From the NCBI GenBank assembly GCA_036898135.1, contig JBAHVR010000282.1, positions 90,001-154,000 of the forward strand: a stretch of DNA of 64,000 nt. Reading direction: 5' to 3'. This document shows, piece by piece, positions 10,640 through 22,302 of this stretch. Numbering within the stretch: position 1 is the stretch's first letter; every line of letters begins with the position of its first letter. A program made the translations under genes and the position numbers. Below the pieces are notes generated by a model. It did not search any database. It saw only the letters and a program-made list of their open reading frames with translations, and was not told the origin of the DNA. The DNA is from Oncomelania hupensis (taxonomy: Eukaryota; Mollusca; Gastropoda; Littorinimorpha; Pomatiopsidae).

Positions 10640-12465
10640 TAGCATGATGATCGTTTATCCATCGTACTCCATCATTGTTTGTTCTCAGCAGACCTCATGG
10701 CTTCACTCAGTGTCAAGCCAGTCCATTATGGAATGTTGTCTTCCCACCCATTTCTTAAATCTCCCTCTTCTTCTGCCTTCTTGCTCCGTGCCTTGCAGGA
10801 TGGTCTTTGTGTTTGAAACGCGAAGGATAGTATGTCTGAAACGCGCACAATAGATCTAATCGTTTCGCTTTGCAAAGTATTCAATAATAGAGTGTATTTA
10901 CCTTTGATTTGAGTTTGCATTGTTGTTAGAAGAAGCTTTGTATAACGTTGATAAGTTTCGTTAGTCGATATTATTGGAGAATTCTCTAGATCTGCTTGTT
11001 TACTGTCGATAGAATCCTAAAGCAATAATAATGTAATCTAATGTAATGTAATGTCGATAGAAGCTTCACGATATTTGAGAACATTCTTGGACAGAAAGGA
11101 AAATTGTATGACGTAAAACAGTGATGACGAAGTTAATTCTGATTGGTTGTAACGCGTCATTCTGGAACGTCCTGAGGTTATCTCGAGTTGAGAGAAAAAC
11201 TATATAATTGATACTCTGTGTTGTGAAAAGAGAGAGTGAAAAGGCGATTGTATGCAGTTGTTGATGAACGCTGAATAAAGTTTGAAAACTACATACGAAG
11301 ACTTTGCTTTGTTGCTGAGTGAGCAGGCTGCGAAACGAATCTGAGTTACACCTTATCAGACTTCAGCATTGGGGCTGAATCAACTACTGATAGAAAAACA
11401 ACATCAAACGAGTGTAACACTTTGCAAGGCCTGAAGTTCTGGTGACTTGGCTACACAATCTGAGTTTCCGTTTCTTCACCTCTGTAGCATGTTATCACGT
11501 TGTCCAATAGCTTGTGTGATGGTCTGTCGGACTTTGTCGTTGGTGATGTGCTGGGTGTAGGAAATGCCCAGAAGTCTTCTGTTGCACCTCATCTCCATGC
11601 TTTGTATTCTTCTTTGTAGGTCCGCTGTAAGGATTTATGCTTCACAAGCGTATAGGAAGATGGAGATGACAAGGGAACGCAGCAACCTTACCTAAATGGG
11701 TCTCAACCTTGTCAAGGCAGCTGTTGTTTGTGCTATCCTGAAGAGGACTTCCTGTCGGGACCCATTGTCTGATACAATGGCTCCTAAATATTTGAGGCTG
11801 TGCACCATGTTGACGGTTTTACCTTTGACTTTGATGTCCGTGTTGATGCCATTGGTGTTGTTGGTCACCATTTTGTTCTTTTCTGCACTTAGTTTCATTT
11901 TAAAGGCTCTGGAGGCGGTGTGAAGCATCTTTACCAGCTGTTCAAGTTCTTGTTCCTCTCCAGCCAATCCATCAATGTCATCCACCAAACGGAGGTTGGA
12001 GATTGCTGTACCCCCTATGCTGACTGTGCCTTCATGATCTGCAAGGACATCTAACATGATGCGCTCCAGAAAGAGTTTGAAGAGTGTCGGAGAGAGTAGG
12101 CATCCTTGGCGCACATCGACTGTGGGTCTGAACCAGTTCCCGATGGTGCTGTTGTGGAGGACTGCACTGGTAGCCTTGTCATACAGGCTTTTGATGACTT
12201 CATTAATGTTAGTGCTGATGCTGTACACTCTCATGGTTTGCCCACAGAGCTGCATATAAATGATATAGCTGTTGGTGGTGCTGTAGGTATTTCTCACAGA
12301 TTATTTTGAGGTTAAAAATCTGCTCAGTGGTACTTTGCTCTGCCCTGAATCCTGTTTTTCTTCTATGGTTTGTTCAGCTTGGGGTTTCAACCTGTTGAGT
12401 ATTATTTTTAGGAAGACTTTGCTGGGAGGGCTTAAGAGGCTGATGCTGAGGTAATTTCACAGGGG
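10640..12465 (-). mobile_element. RTE-clade LINE relic, split by a solo LTR
   Basis: The - strand matches the RTE element at 55173-57624 from its RT domain to the C-terminal end. Recognisable pieces include the RT core with LVDD in place of FADD (11692-12297), NGINTDIKVKGK, LKYLGAIVSDNGSRQEV and the conserved tail GHVTR...RWEDNI region. At 10810-11419 the copy is interrupted by a solo LTR. Stops and frameshifts make it a pseudogene. It is 5' truncated, joining unrelated DNA near 12465. Confidence 0.85.
10810..11419 (+). mobile_element. Solo LTR, family 1
   Basis: 610 bp, begins TGTTTGAAACGCG and ends GAGTGTAACA, flanked by CTTTG at 10805-10809 and 11420-11424. Closely related to the LTRs at 26878-27514 and 31948-32584. 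A TATATAA-like box lies near 11203 and AATAAA near 11274, marking U3-R. Left by recombination between two LTRs of a full element that had inserted into the RTE relic. Confidence 0.93.
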
Positions 12466-12867
12466 AAAAATTCATGTGTTTGATGCTTGTAATAAAGCTT
12501 TCACTTTGGTAGTCAATTTGAAGAAGCACAAGTTGACATATCCTGGGCACAAAAATTCATGTGTTTGACGTTTGTACGAAAATCTTTTCTTTCAGCTTGC
12601 CATTTGAAGAGACATACGCATACATCAATCAATTTTTTTTAAAACTTAACACATTTGCTCTAAACAGTTGGCATTTCACATTCTTACTGAACATAGATAT
12701 TGCTCTCATTAACATTCATGTTGTATTTGTTAAATGTATACAAGAGCATATCAATCAAAATGGTATCCTTTCATATACTGAAGGGTCGAAAAGATAATGT
12801 ATTTCACACCGCTTCAATACAAAGAAAATACAAGTACATGCTCGATCGTTTTTAATCCCTTCCCTGC
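12466..12867. other. Unassigned AT-rich stretch
   Basis: Contains two copies of an AAAATTCATGTGTTTGA motif about 90 bp apart and AATCAATTTTT runs. No gene or known element was recognised. Confidence 0.4.
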
Positions 12868-13340
12868 CCTCGCCTACGTAGTTAGCTCAGTGGTAAACGC
12901 CATGTACATGAACGTCAGGCGAAGACGTTGCAGCCTACACAGGCAGGGGTTCAAACGACGGCGTGGCAGAAAAAAAACCTGAGGCACTACGCTCCTACTC
13001 CTTTGGATGAGAGTATAAACCGAGGTACAATCTGTCCACGCACGCTTTCCATCGCATGAACTTTAAAGATCCTGACGTTCATGTCCTTGACGGGTAAGAG
13101 CCGGCTACGCAAATACACTGAGCGCGCACGCACAAGGTCACGTTCTCCCACTCCCCTTCTCCACACCCTTTACCCACCCCCGGTCGCACAGGATAGTGCT
13201 TAGTCGTCTGGGCGTCAGACTATGCGCGCAAAAATCTGCAAGAGGGCGCCTCAGGCGGCTCGAATTAGATACCGTATCGGGGAGATAGATCCCGTATCGG
13301 GGAGATAGATCCCGTATCGAGGAGATAGATCCTGTATGAT
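12868..13340 (+). mobile_element. tRNA-derived SINE with internal 20-bp repeats
   Basis: RNA polymerase III A-box-like TAGCTCAGTGGT (12883-12894) and B-box-like GGGTTCAAAC (12947-12956) are spaced as in a tRNA. The body GATGAGAGTATAAACCGAGG at about 13000 is shared with the copy at 39290. Near the end, GTATCGGGGAGATAGATCCC is repeated three times (about 13270-13335). Confidence 0.75.
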
Positions 13341-13519
13341 GGATGGAGACATACGCGTTATAATACAATTATTGTACATGTCAGATAAAATTTGGGAGCA
13401 AGAAAGGGAAGTAATCATTCTATACACTCTAGTAACGATCCTAAAGTCACGGTTTTCTTCCCCTTGACCAGTCAGAACATTTATAGACACTAGACCCAAA
13501 GACTATAAATACCAAGATA

Positions 13520-13580
13520 GTCGACTCCTATACGCTTATGTGTCCGGGGACGGTAATCTACTCAACTCAACTCAACTCCT
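13520..13580 (+). mobile_element. SINE 3' end fragment, (CTCAA)n tail
   Basis: TACGCTTATGTGTCCGGGGA followed by CGGTAATCTA and a CTCAACTCAACTCAACTC tail. The same 3' end occurs in reverse at 19621-19660 in the tRNA-headed SINE there. Confidence 0.7.
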
Positions 13581-13884
13581 TCATAAGCCTGTGTAACAAA
13601 AGTTGGACAGTTTATGGGAAGCAACTCTTGTCGGAACGAGTTACTCCCCTTTTCCCGTTGGCGCGCCTTACTGATTAGACCTTCATTCTGTCTGTTAAAA
13701 CATTGCTAAGTATTGCAGGAATTATGCAGTGTTAGGACCACCAGATGTTGGCGGTATTTAGTACGTATTGTTTATAAATATAAACAAACAAATTTATACA
13801 ATTTCAATAAAAATATATGTATAAAATTAATTTGTCATGCAGCTTGTTTCATGAAGAACACATTTATAGTTTTCAATCCTTTAA

Positions 13885-14545
13885 GTGTAATTAATTCACT
13901 AAATAATAATATATTCACTGAATTAACTAGAATTATATATATATTAAAAAATGAAACATAATTTGAGAGAATAAACAAAAGTAATGTCAATAAAATTAAA
14001 TTTATAGAATGAAAGCAATATATTTCATTCATTTTATATATTTTATTGACATTTTGTTTATTCTCTCAAATTATGAATGAAAGCAATGTATGCAGTAAAA
14101 TAAAGACAAGCAACTAAATTCAAGAGTATTAAAGGTATTTTTTGGAATAAAATATAATTAAGTGTAAAAAATGCATGAAAATAAAAATAATTAACTAGAA
14201 TAATACTTGGTAGAAATGAAATTATTAAGATTTACATTAATTGCAATTGAAATAAAATATATAAAATGAATTGATTTTTGATTTCTTTGCTTGTTTATTT
14301 TTCAAGGTTATTTAATTAAGTAAATAATATATTCACTGAATTAATTAGAATTACATATATTGAAAAAATAAACATAATTTGAGAGAATAAACAAAAGTAA
14401 TGTCAATAAAATTAAATTTATAGAATGAAAGCAATATTTTTAATTCTATATATTTTATTGACATTTTGTTTATTCTCTCAAATTATGTTTGAATGTAATT
14501 GTAATTAATTCAGTGAATATATTATTATTTACCGAATTAATTACT
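13885..14545. repeat. AT-rich foldback with two nested hairpins
   Basis: Two segments (about 13958-14074 and 14371-14486) are each internally palindromic: AATTTGAGAGAATAAACAAA on one arm is answered by its reverse complement about 100 bp on. An outer pair, TAATTAATTCACTAAATAAT (13889) and its near-exact complement ending at about 14543, encloses both. No terminal duplication was found. It may be a foldback/MITE-type element or an amplified palindrome. Confidence 0.75.
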
Positions 14546-14634
14546 ATCTTTGATCCGGTGTTAAATGCATGAATGTATTTCCAACACTTTTATTGTTTCA
14601 TTTAATTTATGCAGTAATTTGGAAATTCTCACAC

Positions 14635-14638
<4 letters not shown>

Positions 14639-14685
<47 letters not shown>
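14639..14685. repeat. (AG)n microsatellite
   Basis: About 23 uninterrupted AG dinucleotides. Confidence 0.98.
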
Positions 14686-14688
<3 letters not shown>

Positions 14689-14904
14689 CTATGACGGAGA
14701 GATTGTCAAAGTGGACAGAATGACACAAAAGAAGGGAACAATATAAACTGCGTAAAACCTCCATTCTGTTGACAAGGAATTTCAGTTTAATTGTCAGCAA
14801 ACATTCAAAATACACACAAAAATATTACCGTGATAATACTGATACTTACATTGGAAACAATAATTAATAGCATTAATAATATCATGACATTTTCCACACA
14901 AATC

Positions 14905-15305
14905 ACAACTAAATGACTTCAGGCACTATTAACATGTTTATTTGCAAGTGTATAAAAATCAAGTGTACATTACTTCGCGTACTATTGACATGTTCATACA
15001 TATTAACTCAAACCTAATTACTTACTTCTGGCATTATGTACATGTATTTCGTACATGTTTATACATACAAACATCACATATAAATTACTCCACTATTTAC
15101 ATGTTTATATCCACATTATTATAACATCTAAACTACCTCTTACACTATATATTTACATTGCCTCTCAGCATCCTAAACACCAATCAAATTAACATTCTAT
15201 ACATTACTTCAAACGCTATTTATATAATTATACATAAATAAACATCACATACAAATGTATCAGACACTGCACTATTTTACATGTGTATACATTGTCTCTC
15301 AGCAT
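14905..15305. repeat. Degenerate ~55-bp tandem repeat
   Basis: The phrase CTATTNACATGTTTATAC recurs about seven times at 51-70 bp spacing, each preceded by an ATTACTTC-like block. Old, drifted array in AT-rich DNA. Confidence 0.6.
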
Positions 15306-15642
15306 AAAAAAAGTAAGAGATAAAATTAACATCACTTGCTTGGAACTTTGTCCTTTTATTATATATCTCAAAAAAAGGGGAAAGTGCTACTGCACCCTTT
15401 TCCAGAACAAAAATGCGACCTATACTTACTTTCTTCCCTATGGTTTCTACCGTCATCTTCGCCGTCTGCGCTGCAATACATGTAAGATAACTCTTTCTCA
15501 GCATGTCTCAGCACGAGTTATCGCACTTCCCGGATGTCCAAGTAATTATCCCTGAGTGAACCTTCTTGGTATATAAGCTCTTTGCTAGACCTGCGGAAAT
15601 GGCACGTAAACTGTCCTTTTGCTTTGTTTTCAATTACCTATA

Positions 15643-15764
15643 GTTATCCGGACGGACATCCTCCAGAGCATGTCGCCTCAGAACACTATGATAGCTACCC
15701 CGAGCTGCAAGCTTTTCTTCAGAACTGGGGATTGTGGTTGCAGGATAGTGCAAGGCCGAACTAA
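15643..15764 (+). CDS. Possible terminal exon, unknown protein
   Basis: A pyrimidine-rich acceptor (TTTTCAATTACCTATAG) is followed by about 40 open codons, including YPDGHPPEHV and WGLWLQDSARPN, to a TAA at 15762-15764. Composition looks more like coding sequence than the AT-rich surroundings. No homologue was recognised and no upstream exon was found, so it may be a chance frame or part of an unrecognised element. Confidence 0.25.
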
Positions 15765-16885
15765 CGGAGATAGCCAGAATTACAAATGAAATCAACCTTC
15801 GATTGATCTGGAAGGTTTGATGGAGGACCGAGAAGAAATTATAGGGGATAAACTGTGTTCGTTTGCAAAGAATGCCCGCCCAATGTTAGACAACTCTGAG
15901 CAACATGCGGGCAAACAGGCCAAAGTTGTTTCCCCTCATATTTTCGAGCATGGTCTATTAAGTATTGTTTCACGCTTTGAGTTAAGTAAAATACTGTCCG
16001 TTAAAAACCAAGCTTCAGGTACCTTCAATGATGTATACATTGCTACACAAAAAAGTATTTTCTGGCAGAAATATGAGATCCACATGTTAGCTCTGATGTT
16101 TAGTAAACAATAACATCACATTGTTTCATGTTTTATGTGGTTTATTGGAGGCTATGTTTGTGTGTTTGTTGCGAAAGCCGTCATTATTTTATTTAAAAAA
16201 AATAGTTATATCAATAATTGAAATACGTATTACAACAAAATTAAATTATTTTAATATCCCATTATATTCAAGGTAGACGGAAAAGAAATGCAACCAACCA
16301 CAGAGATATGCCAATAAATATTAGAACATTGCACAGATAAGTGAACATACTGCAAAAAGTCAAATTTTGCCCTGGCAGACAGTAATCCAAAATGGCTTTT
16401 TTTTTTTTTCGGATGGCAGTTACGGGATTAAATCAAGAAACATTACAGTGGCGTAAAAAGAAATAATATTTATCGTTTCTAAATTTCTAAATACAGTACA
16501 TCCATTGCTGTATCGAGGAACTGGATTTGGCTGGCCTCTCATGCAACCCAGTAACAAATAAACCACATTGTCCATCACACAACACACCAGCCAAGAAACA
16601 TTTTCCTACAGACCTATTTCAACCAATGCAAGAAACACGTACGTGAAGTATGCCTGGCATTACAGTATCACCGGGAATCAAGCATTCACGAATTTTAGAG
16701 CAAATCCATAACAAAAATACAATGAAATTTGTTATAAATATTATTTACTTGTTAAGTAATAATTATTTAATTACTAAGTAATTATCTTACTTCCAACATC
16801 TCTGCATATTGAGAGGAACTAGAAGTGGTAAGTACAGTTTGTCTTTATAGCCAGTCGTGCGTATTTTAATGTATTAGTTTCTTGC
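15765..16885. other. Unassigned flank below receptor tail A
   Basis: AT-rich. The part from about 16660 matches sequence at 26860-26877 plus 32585-32670, the flanks of the young LTR element, and is therefore the lower border of a segmental duplication. An open frame at 15817-16113 has no recognisable domain. Confidence 0.5.
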
Positions 16886-17094
16886 CTAATGAAGATTTGT
16901 ATATACGTCAGTCTCTGGTGTGACGTAGTTCGCGTAAGGATGAAGTTCGTCATAAGGGTTTTCACGGATGACCTCATACACGTCAATCTCACTTTCAAAC
17001 ACAGCCTTGGGTTGTTCGGGTTTGGGGGGAGAGTCCAGAGTTTCATCTTGCAATTGCCTCGCTGTGCTGGTTACTGGTGTCATATGCAGAGTTC
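16886..17094 (-). CDS. Receptor tail copy A, tyrosine-rich terminal exon
   Basis: Acceptor TTTCACTGTTCAG (- strand), then two bases completing a split codon, 68 codons and a stop (TAG). The tail carries three YxxL/I-type motifs, YEVI, YDEL and YTNL, in DVYEVIRENPYDEL and PETDVYTNLH, the sort of sites that bind SH2 or adaptor proteins once phosphorylated. It is the paralogue of 32793-33031, with motifs, acceptor position and phase conserved but a shorter C-terminus. Conserved tyrosines against drifted spacer residues suggest selection on the protein. It would be spliced from the exon at 17557-17627. Its own transmembrane exon appears decayed, so use as an alternative 3' end of the main receptor gene is possible; a separate pseudogene is the other explanation. 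Confidence 0.72.
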
Positions 17095-17556
17095 CTGAAC
17101 AGTGAAACGCAAACATCAGACTGACAGCACAGCTTAGGCTAGAGGTACACCAATGTTCAATAATGGCGTTGTAATTACATATATATTATTGAATTTATTT
17201 CTAATGTAAATGAGCAAACCTCTGGTATTATTTTGATATTTAATGTCTTCAATATTATTTGATATTGGAACACACCTATCATCCAAGTGATTAAAATGTA
17301 AGTCTTTTTTTCGGGGAAAACACGACAGCCTCAATGCAGCACCATTAGGCAACCTCTGTGCAGTACCATTAGGTAAAATTTGCACCCATCAACCTACTCA
17401 TGAAATTCGTATTGGTTATACAAACACCAAACAGTCAATGGTGGTAATTTATGACACTTACGGAATTCTCTGCTTTTCACGTATTCCTCAATCGCCAAGC
17501 TTTCTTGTCATAATAGTATGGATTCATTGTAAAAGCATGCAGATGAATAAACTTAC

Positions 17557-17627
17557 TGTTCTTAGCATCATCCGTTGTCTCCTTTGCGTCTCTGCTGGTG
17601 TTTGGTCCTGCTGCACGGCGTTTCCAG
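17557..17627 (-). CDS. Receptor tail copy A, basic juxtamembrane exon
   Basis: 71-bp exon bounded by a TTGTAG acceptor and GTAAGT donor on the - strand; phase 2 in, phase 1 out, the same as 33608-33690. Encodes WKRRAAGPNTSRDAKE...DDAKN: an aromatic-basic stop-transfer cluster (WKRR) followed by a polar linker. Relative to copy B it lacks 12 bp, an in-frame loss of four residues. Both splice sites and the frame are intact. Confidence 0.75.
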
Positions 17628-19244
17628 CTACAACATATTGTTTCAAATGAAATAACTGGCTGGTCAAAGAAAATTGTTGCCAAGGAAGGAACTGATTGCT
17701 TAAAATATTAGTTTCAAATAGAGGTAATACATAGGTTTAAACAAGGCCTATAAGAACTACATAGACCAAAAGAAAACAAAGTCAAATTTTATTAATAAGA
17801 GAAATAAAAGTATTTTTATGAATATAAACAATGAATATCAAATCTCTCCAAAAATAAACAAATGACAAGTGACAAATGACCCGCCACGTCGCTGCACAAC
17901 CACCACAAAGGTCAGGGATAAAAATCTGTGATCTCTAGACTCTTAGATCTTAGACTCTGCTTGCTCTCAAAAAAACGCAAGACATGCTCCCAAACATTTC
18001 TTTGGTAAAATAAATAAAATAAAAATGATAATTACCTGGCACAAAAAGAATTGAAACGGCAACTAGATACAGATCTACCGAACTGCCATCATATTTGGTT
18101 GCGTTCTGTCGTTTTTCTCATCCGTTTTTGGGCAAAACCATTCGTTCAAATTCAAAACAACGCTCTAAGGAGGGGGGTGGGGGGTGGGGGGGGGGAACAT
18201 TAGATCTAAAATAAACGGAAAATGTTTTAAAATCAATTCAACACATTATTATTAGTTCTGACATAAATTTTGAAATATGAAATGAAACTTTAATCATTCC
18301 CAAACCTCAAATTTGTTGTTTGTTTTTTGTTCTTAATTTTAATGAAACTGACATAATAATGTTTTTTTAAACCACCCCTATTTTCAAAATCAAGAATCCC
18401 GGTCACAAAGGGTGATAATACTAATATTAAACAAAACCGAAAGTACGCGAGCGTTGGTTGCTTCCCTTATGCCACATTCTTCCCAACTCAACATGTTGAC
18501 TCCTGGCAACATAAAAAAAATTAAGTGAGAGGACTCTGAATGGAAATGTGTGAGCTAAGCGTGACTAGACCTCAACTAAAAAAATACTAACTATAACACT
18601 TTCATTACCAGACGCTATTACATTTAAAATGACAAAATGACCTAATAATAAGGGAATAATGAGGAAAAGCAATTTGTGCATTGTCCTATAATAATTAAAC
18701 AAATTATTCTTCCGACAATACTCTAACCTCTTAAGCAACACTGTGAAGCCAGTACTGGTAGCGACATTTATTGTACAGCTAACGTACCCACAATAGAACT
18801 TACTTCCGAACCAACAAGGCAATTGCAGCTGTGAAAATAGTACCCTACTGTTAGAATTCTTATCCATCTGCAGCTAATTAAAACTTACAGAAAATTTCGA
18901 AAACAGTGAGATACTAAATTTACATTGCTACTTCCTTGAGCAGCTTAAATCGTCTAACCATATAGTATATGCTATTAATGTTTATCCTGTGAATATTTGT
19001 GAAATCAGGATGGTTCGTGATATCATATAAAACTTAACCCAAATATTCAACGCTAAGAACTGGTATGAACATATATACACTTCATCTTTAGTCGCCTCTT
19101 ACGGCAAGCTGATACTGCTGTAGTCCTATTCTAGGCCCGAAACTACAAGGCGCTAGTCCCCATTTTTGTATTTCCAAACGTATCTGTCCATTAGTCTGTT
19201 TGGAAGTCGGTACTTTTTGTAGCCATTGTCTTCCATAATACGCA
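17628..19244. other. Intron-like stretch with a probable decayed transmembrane exon
   Basis: Around 18788-18835 the - strand resembles the transmembrane exon at 34578-34674 (shared TGCAGC, ACTGT and TTC blocks) and ends at a perfect GTAAGT donor. It carries about a 9-bp gap and in-frame stops upstream, so it looks non-functional. A hydrophobic run (TIFTAAIALLV) survives. A poly-G run lies near 18171-18195. Nothing else was recognised. Confidence 0.4.
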
Positions 19245-19281
19245 CGTGTGTGTGTGTGTGTGTGGGTGGGTGGGGGGGGGG

Positions 19282-19322
<41 letters not shown>
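19245..19322. repeat. (GT)n microsatellite with G-run interruption
   Basis: Two GT tracts separated by GGGTGGGTGGGGGGGG. Confidence 0.97.
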
Positions 19323-19324
<2 letters not shown>

Positions 19325-19611
19325 CGCTGAGAGTGCAAACAAGCATGTGTTTGACCCATCTACACTTGTATTAATTTTAATTCATTTAAATTACTACTGC
19401 ACTTCAAGTGCAATGATTATTGTTGTTTTGCCAAGAGAATAACCATTTAATTGTTATGGGAAAAGTGAGCAGCAGAACGGTATAGAGTGAAATGATACTT
19501 TACCAAACACGAACGATAGCCTGGATCTTTACAAAATCCTCACTATATCCCTAAACCCGTAACTCTCACAACTACCATAACCAAAACGTAAGCCTGTACA
19601 GGGAGGACTAC

Positions 19612-19880
19612 TAGTTAGTCAGTCATATAGATTAACGTCCCCGGACACATAAGCGTATAAGGGACGATTTGGAGGACTACCGTTGTTGTTTGTAGATTAT
19701 AGTCACACGACACTTTCGCATATAGGTGACTACTGGACCGATTTATACTGACAACAGCTGGCCAGTTGTTGGTAAAGGGGAAAATAATATGATCACACGT
19801 TGACCAATCCGGGATTCGAACCAGCGACCTTTCGGTTACTAGCAAGACGCTCTTGCCAACTGAGCTACCCGGCCCCTCTT
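19612..19880 (-). mobile_element. tRNA-derived SINE, 10-bp target duplication
   Basis: The - strand begins with a tRNA-like head: A box GGGTAGCTCAGTTGGC and B box GGTTCGAATCC, with a loop resembling a tRNA-Thr anticodon arm but poor stem pairing, so not a tRNA gene. The 3' end reads CGCTTATGTGTCCGGGGACG with a TGACTGACTA tail. GGAGGACTAC flanks it at 19602-19611 and 19881-19890. Confidence 0.85.
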
Positions 19881-20245
19881 GGAGGACTACCTTACCTTAA
19901 CTCTGTGTGAATGTGTGCGAGAGAGAGAGTGAGAGAGAGAGAGAGAAAACAAAGAGAGAGAGTGTTTCCATAAGCCTACTATATTATTAATAGTATATGG
20001 TTTATTAAATATTTTATTGACTAGCTCGTGTATTCCTTTTGCTCTTCGGAGTCTTCCTGTGTTTTTAATTTACAAGCTTCGTTAACATTCTAAAGCGCGT
20101 TTTGTGAGGACCAAAATATGTTATTTATGTGTTGAATATATATATATATAGTGCATGTGTCCTTATGTGTGCATTTTGCATGTGTCTAAAATCACCAATG
20201 TGTTGTTATAGGCGATAAATAAAACACTGAACTGCTAATTCCTTT

Positions 20246-20570
20246 AGGCTACGTTCATGCTAAGCCCGGCAAGTTGCCGTCAGCCAGTTGCCGTCACCAG
20301 TGTTCACGGTAGAGCCCGAAGTTGCTGTCCGGCGAATTGCTGCCACACTTTACTTTGTATACAAAGATGGCGCTTTGACCAGCCAGCCGTTTTTTTTTTT
20401 TTTTGTGACATGCGACAAAGCATTTTGCTGGCTGACGGCAACTGGCTGCAGCAAGAACGTGCATCGCCGGTTTTCATGGTGAGAAAGAAGAAAAGGGCAT
20501 AACCACAGATTCCAACCAGTGGCCGGCGGCAGCCGACGTCAAATTGCCGGGTTTAGCATGAACGTACCCT
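20246..20570. mobile_element. MITE-like element with terminal inverted repeats
   Basis: Left end AGGCTACGTTCATGCTAAGC and right end, read in reverse, AGGGTACGTTCATGCTAAAC: an imperfect inverted repeat of at least 27 bp running into CCCGGCAA. Internal GGCAACTGGCTG repeats give further self-complementarity. There is no transposase. The target duplication is not clear, so the superfamily (PIF/Harbinger-like or other) is open. Confidence 0.7.
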
Positions 20571-21764
20571 CAGTATCCTGGATGCCGTTTTCGAGCACAT
20601 TTGACATGAAGTAAATAACTGATAGTGTATCTTTGGACAATCTTGTTTTTAACGGGATTATAATTTATAGATTTACAAGATTGCAAGTTGTTCAAACGTA
20701 TTTCCAGACAGTCGCAAGCACATCCGAAAAGGCAGTTTCAAAAGTATTGATTTTCGGAGGTTGTACTGCTCGTTTTGTAGCACACAGAAGAAAAATGGAA
20801 ACAGAACGATCCCCCAATGTCTGAACTATTTGCAAGTAAAAAATGATCAACATCGTTTTTTGCCAATTTTGAAATAAAGCGCACAACAGCTATTTTGTCT
20901 TTTAAGAAGTGCAAATAGGAGTGATCTAAATGCTTAGCACTAGCAGAAGTTATAGTATCTGCGTGGTAAAAATAATCAAGTGTGATTCTGTTATGGTTGA
21001 GGTAAGGCATACATTTGTTTTAGACCAAAGTAGTAATATTGGGAGCTATGGACCGACCGACTGCCCGACAACCGGACTGCAACTGAAAGATTCACCATGA
21101 GTTGAAGTACCAGTATTCCAAAAATCAACAACATCGGTTAGGCCTTTTGTTGTTGTTGAGATATTGAGACAAACGCGTTTGGCAGCAAAGCGACTCCAGC
21201 GATCTTGACCTTTGTGGTAGAGAAAGTTTAATGGCACGGTAGGTTGTCCACATTAACCCAGGTAATGTTTCAATTAAGTTTGGTCAAAACACGTGCAGTA
21301 GTTCTAGAAATAAAGCAGGCAACAGACCGACAGAATGATCCGGACCGACATTTGGCTCGTACTGATTCCCGACCAAATCAAAATGTTTCCAGATATTATT
21401 TGGAACCCCAGATCGGTGAGTCACTTCTCTATCAGTGTTGAAGTAGTTTATCTGCACGTCATATGTTATGCTTTGGGCACTCTGACTGTAGAGGACAAGA
21501 AGCAAAAAAAAATGGTATATATTCAAGTATTGAAGAGTCGAGGTAATTATTTACCATCCTTATAACACAAAGACAATGTGACACGTAAGGGACAAGTACA
21601 CGTTCTCTTTTAAATCATAGAACATTACCTTAGGGCGAAGAGAAATAAAAATAATTATTGCTTCTAAATGCATATAATTTGGCTACATTCATTTTTTTAC
21701 AGAAAGTCTTCTATTGGCTTTTCTTTCGTGCAATCCAGAATCGTTTTTCACACACTCCAACACA
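20571..21764. other. Dispersed repeat-like stretch
   Basis: Contains motifs such as CTGAACTATTTGCAAG and ATCTAAATGCTTAGCACT, related to the intronic repeat at 54795-55110, 58965-59290 and 63465-63660. No coding sequence was recognised. Confidence 0.45.
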
Positions 21765-22245
21765 CAATATGTCATCCAAACAATATTCGCAAAGTCGTTG
21801 GGGCACCACGGATGATCGTTTGACCAGCGTACTCCATCTTTCCCTGTCCTCAGCAACCCTCATGGCTTCGCTCAGTGTCATGGTAGTCCATTCTCGAATG
21901 TCGTCCTCCCACCTCTTTTTATGTCTCCCTCTTCTTCTGCCTCCTTGCACTGTGCCTTGCATGATTATCTTTGCAAGGCCTGATGCTCTGGTGACGTGGC
22001 CACACCATCGGAGTTTCTGTTTCTTCACCACTGTGAGCATGTCATCGTGTTGTCCAATGGCTTGTGTGATGGTCTGTCGGACTTCGTCGTTGGTGATGTG
22101 CTGGGTATAGGAAATGCCCAGAAGTCTACTGTAGCACTTCATCTTCATGCTGTGTATTCTTCTTTGTAGATCTGCAGTGAGGGTAAATGTTTGGAAGATG
22201 GAGATGACAAGGGAGCGCAGCAGCCGTACACTTTGTTTTCTTTGC
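21765..22245 (-). mobile_element. RTE-clade LINE 3' fragment
   Basis: The - strand encodes the C-terminal end of the RTE polyprotein (KLRWCGHVTRASGLAKII, GGRRRGRHKKRWEDDIREW), colinear with 57190-57600. 5' truncated and separated from any RT core; a dead fragment. Confidence 0.88.
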
Positions 22246-22302
22246 ATTAACAGAACCCCAGCCGTGGTTTTCTGTATTTGGGGCACTGATGTACTGTTGC
22301 AG

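Noticed and set aside
12871..12965. A tRNA gene on the + strand
   Set aside because: A and B boxes are present, but acceptor and anticodon stems do not pair and a shared SINE body follows.
15440..15481. A third copy of the receptor juxtamembrane exon on the - strand (ADGEDDGRNHREE with GTAAGT donor)
   Set aside because: Phase fits (2 in, 1 out), but there is no WKRR, no matching terminal exon below it and no intron similarity.
19795..19880. A tRNA-Thr gene on the - strand
   Set aside because: Stem pairing is poor and the unit ends in a SINE tail with a 10-bp target duplication.
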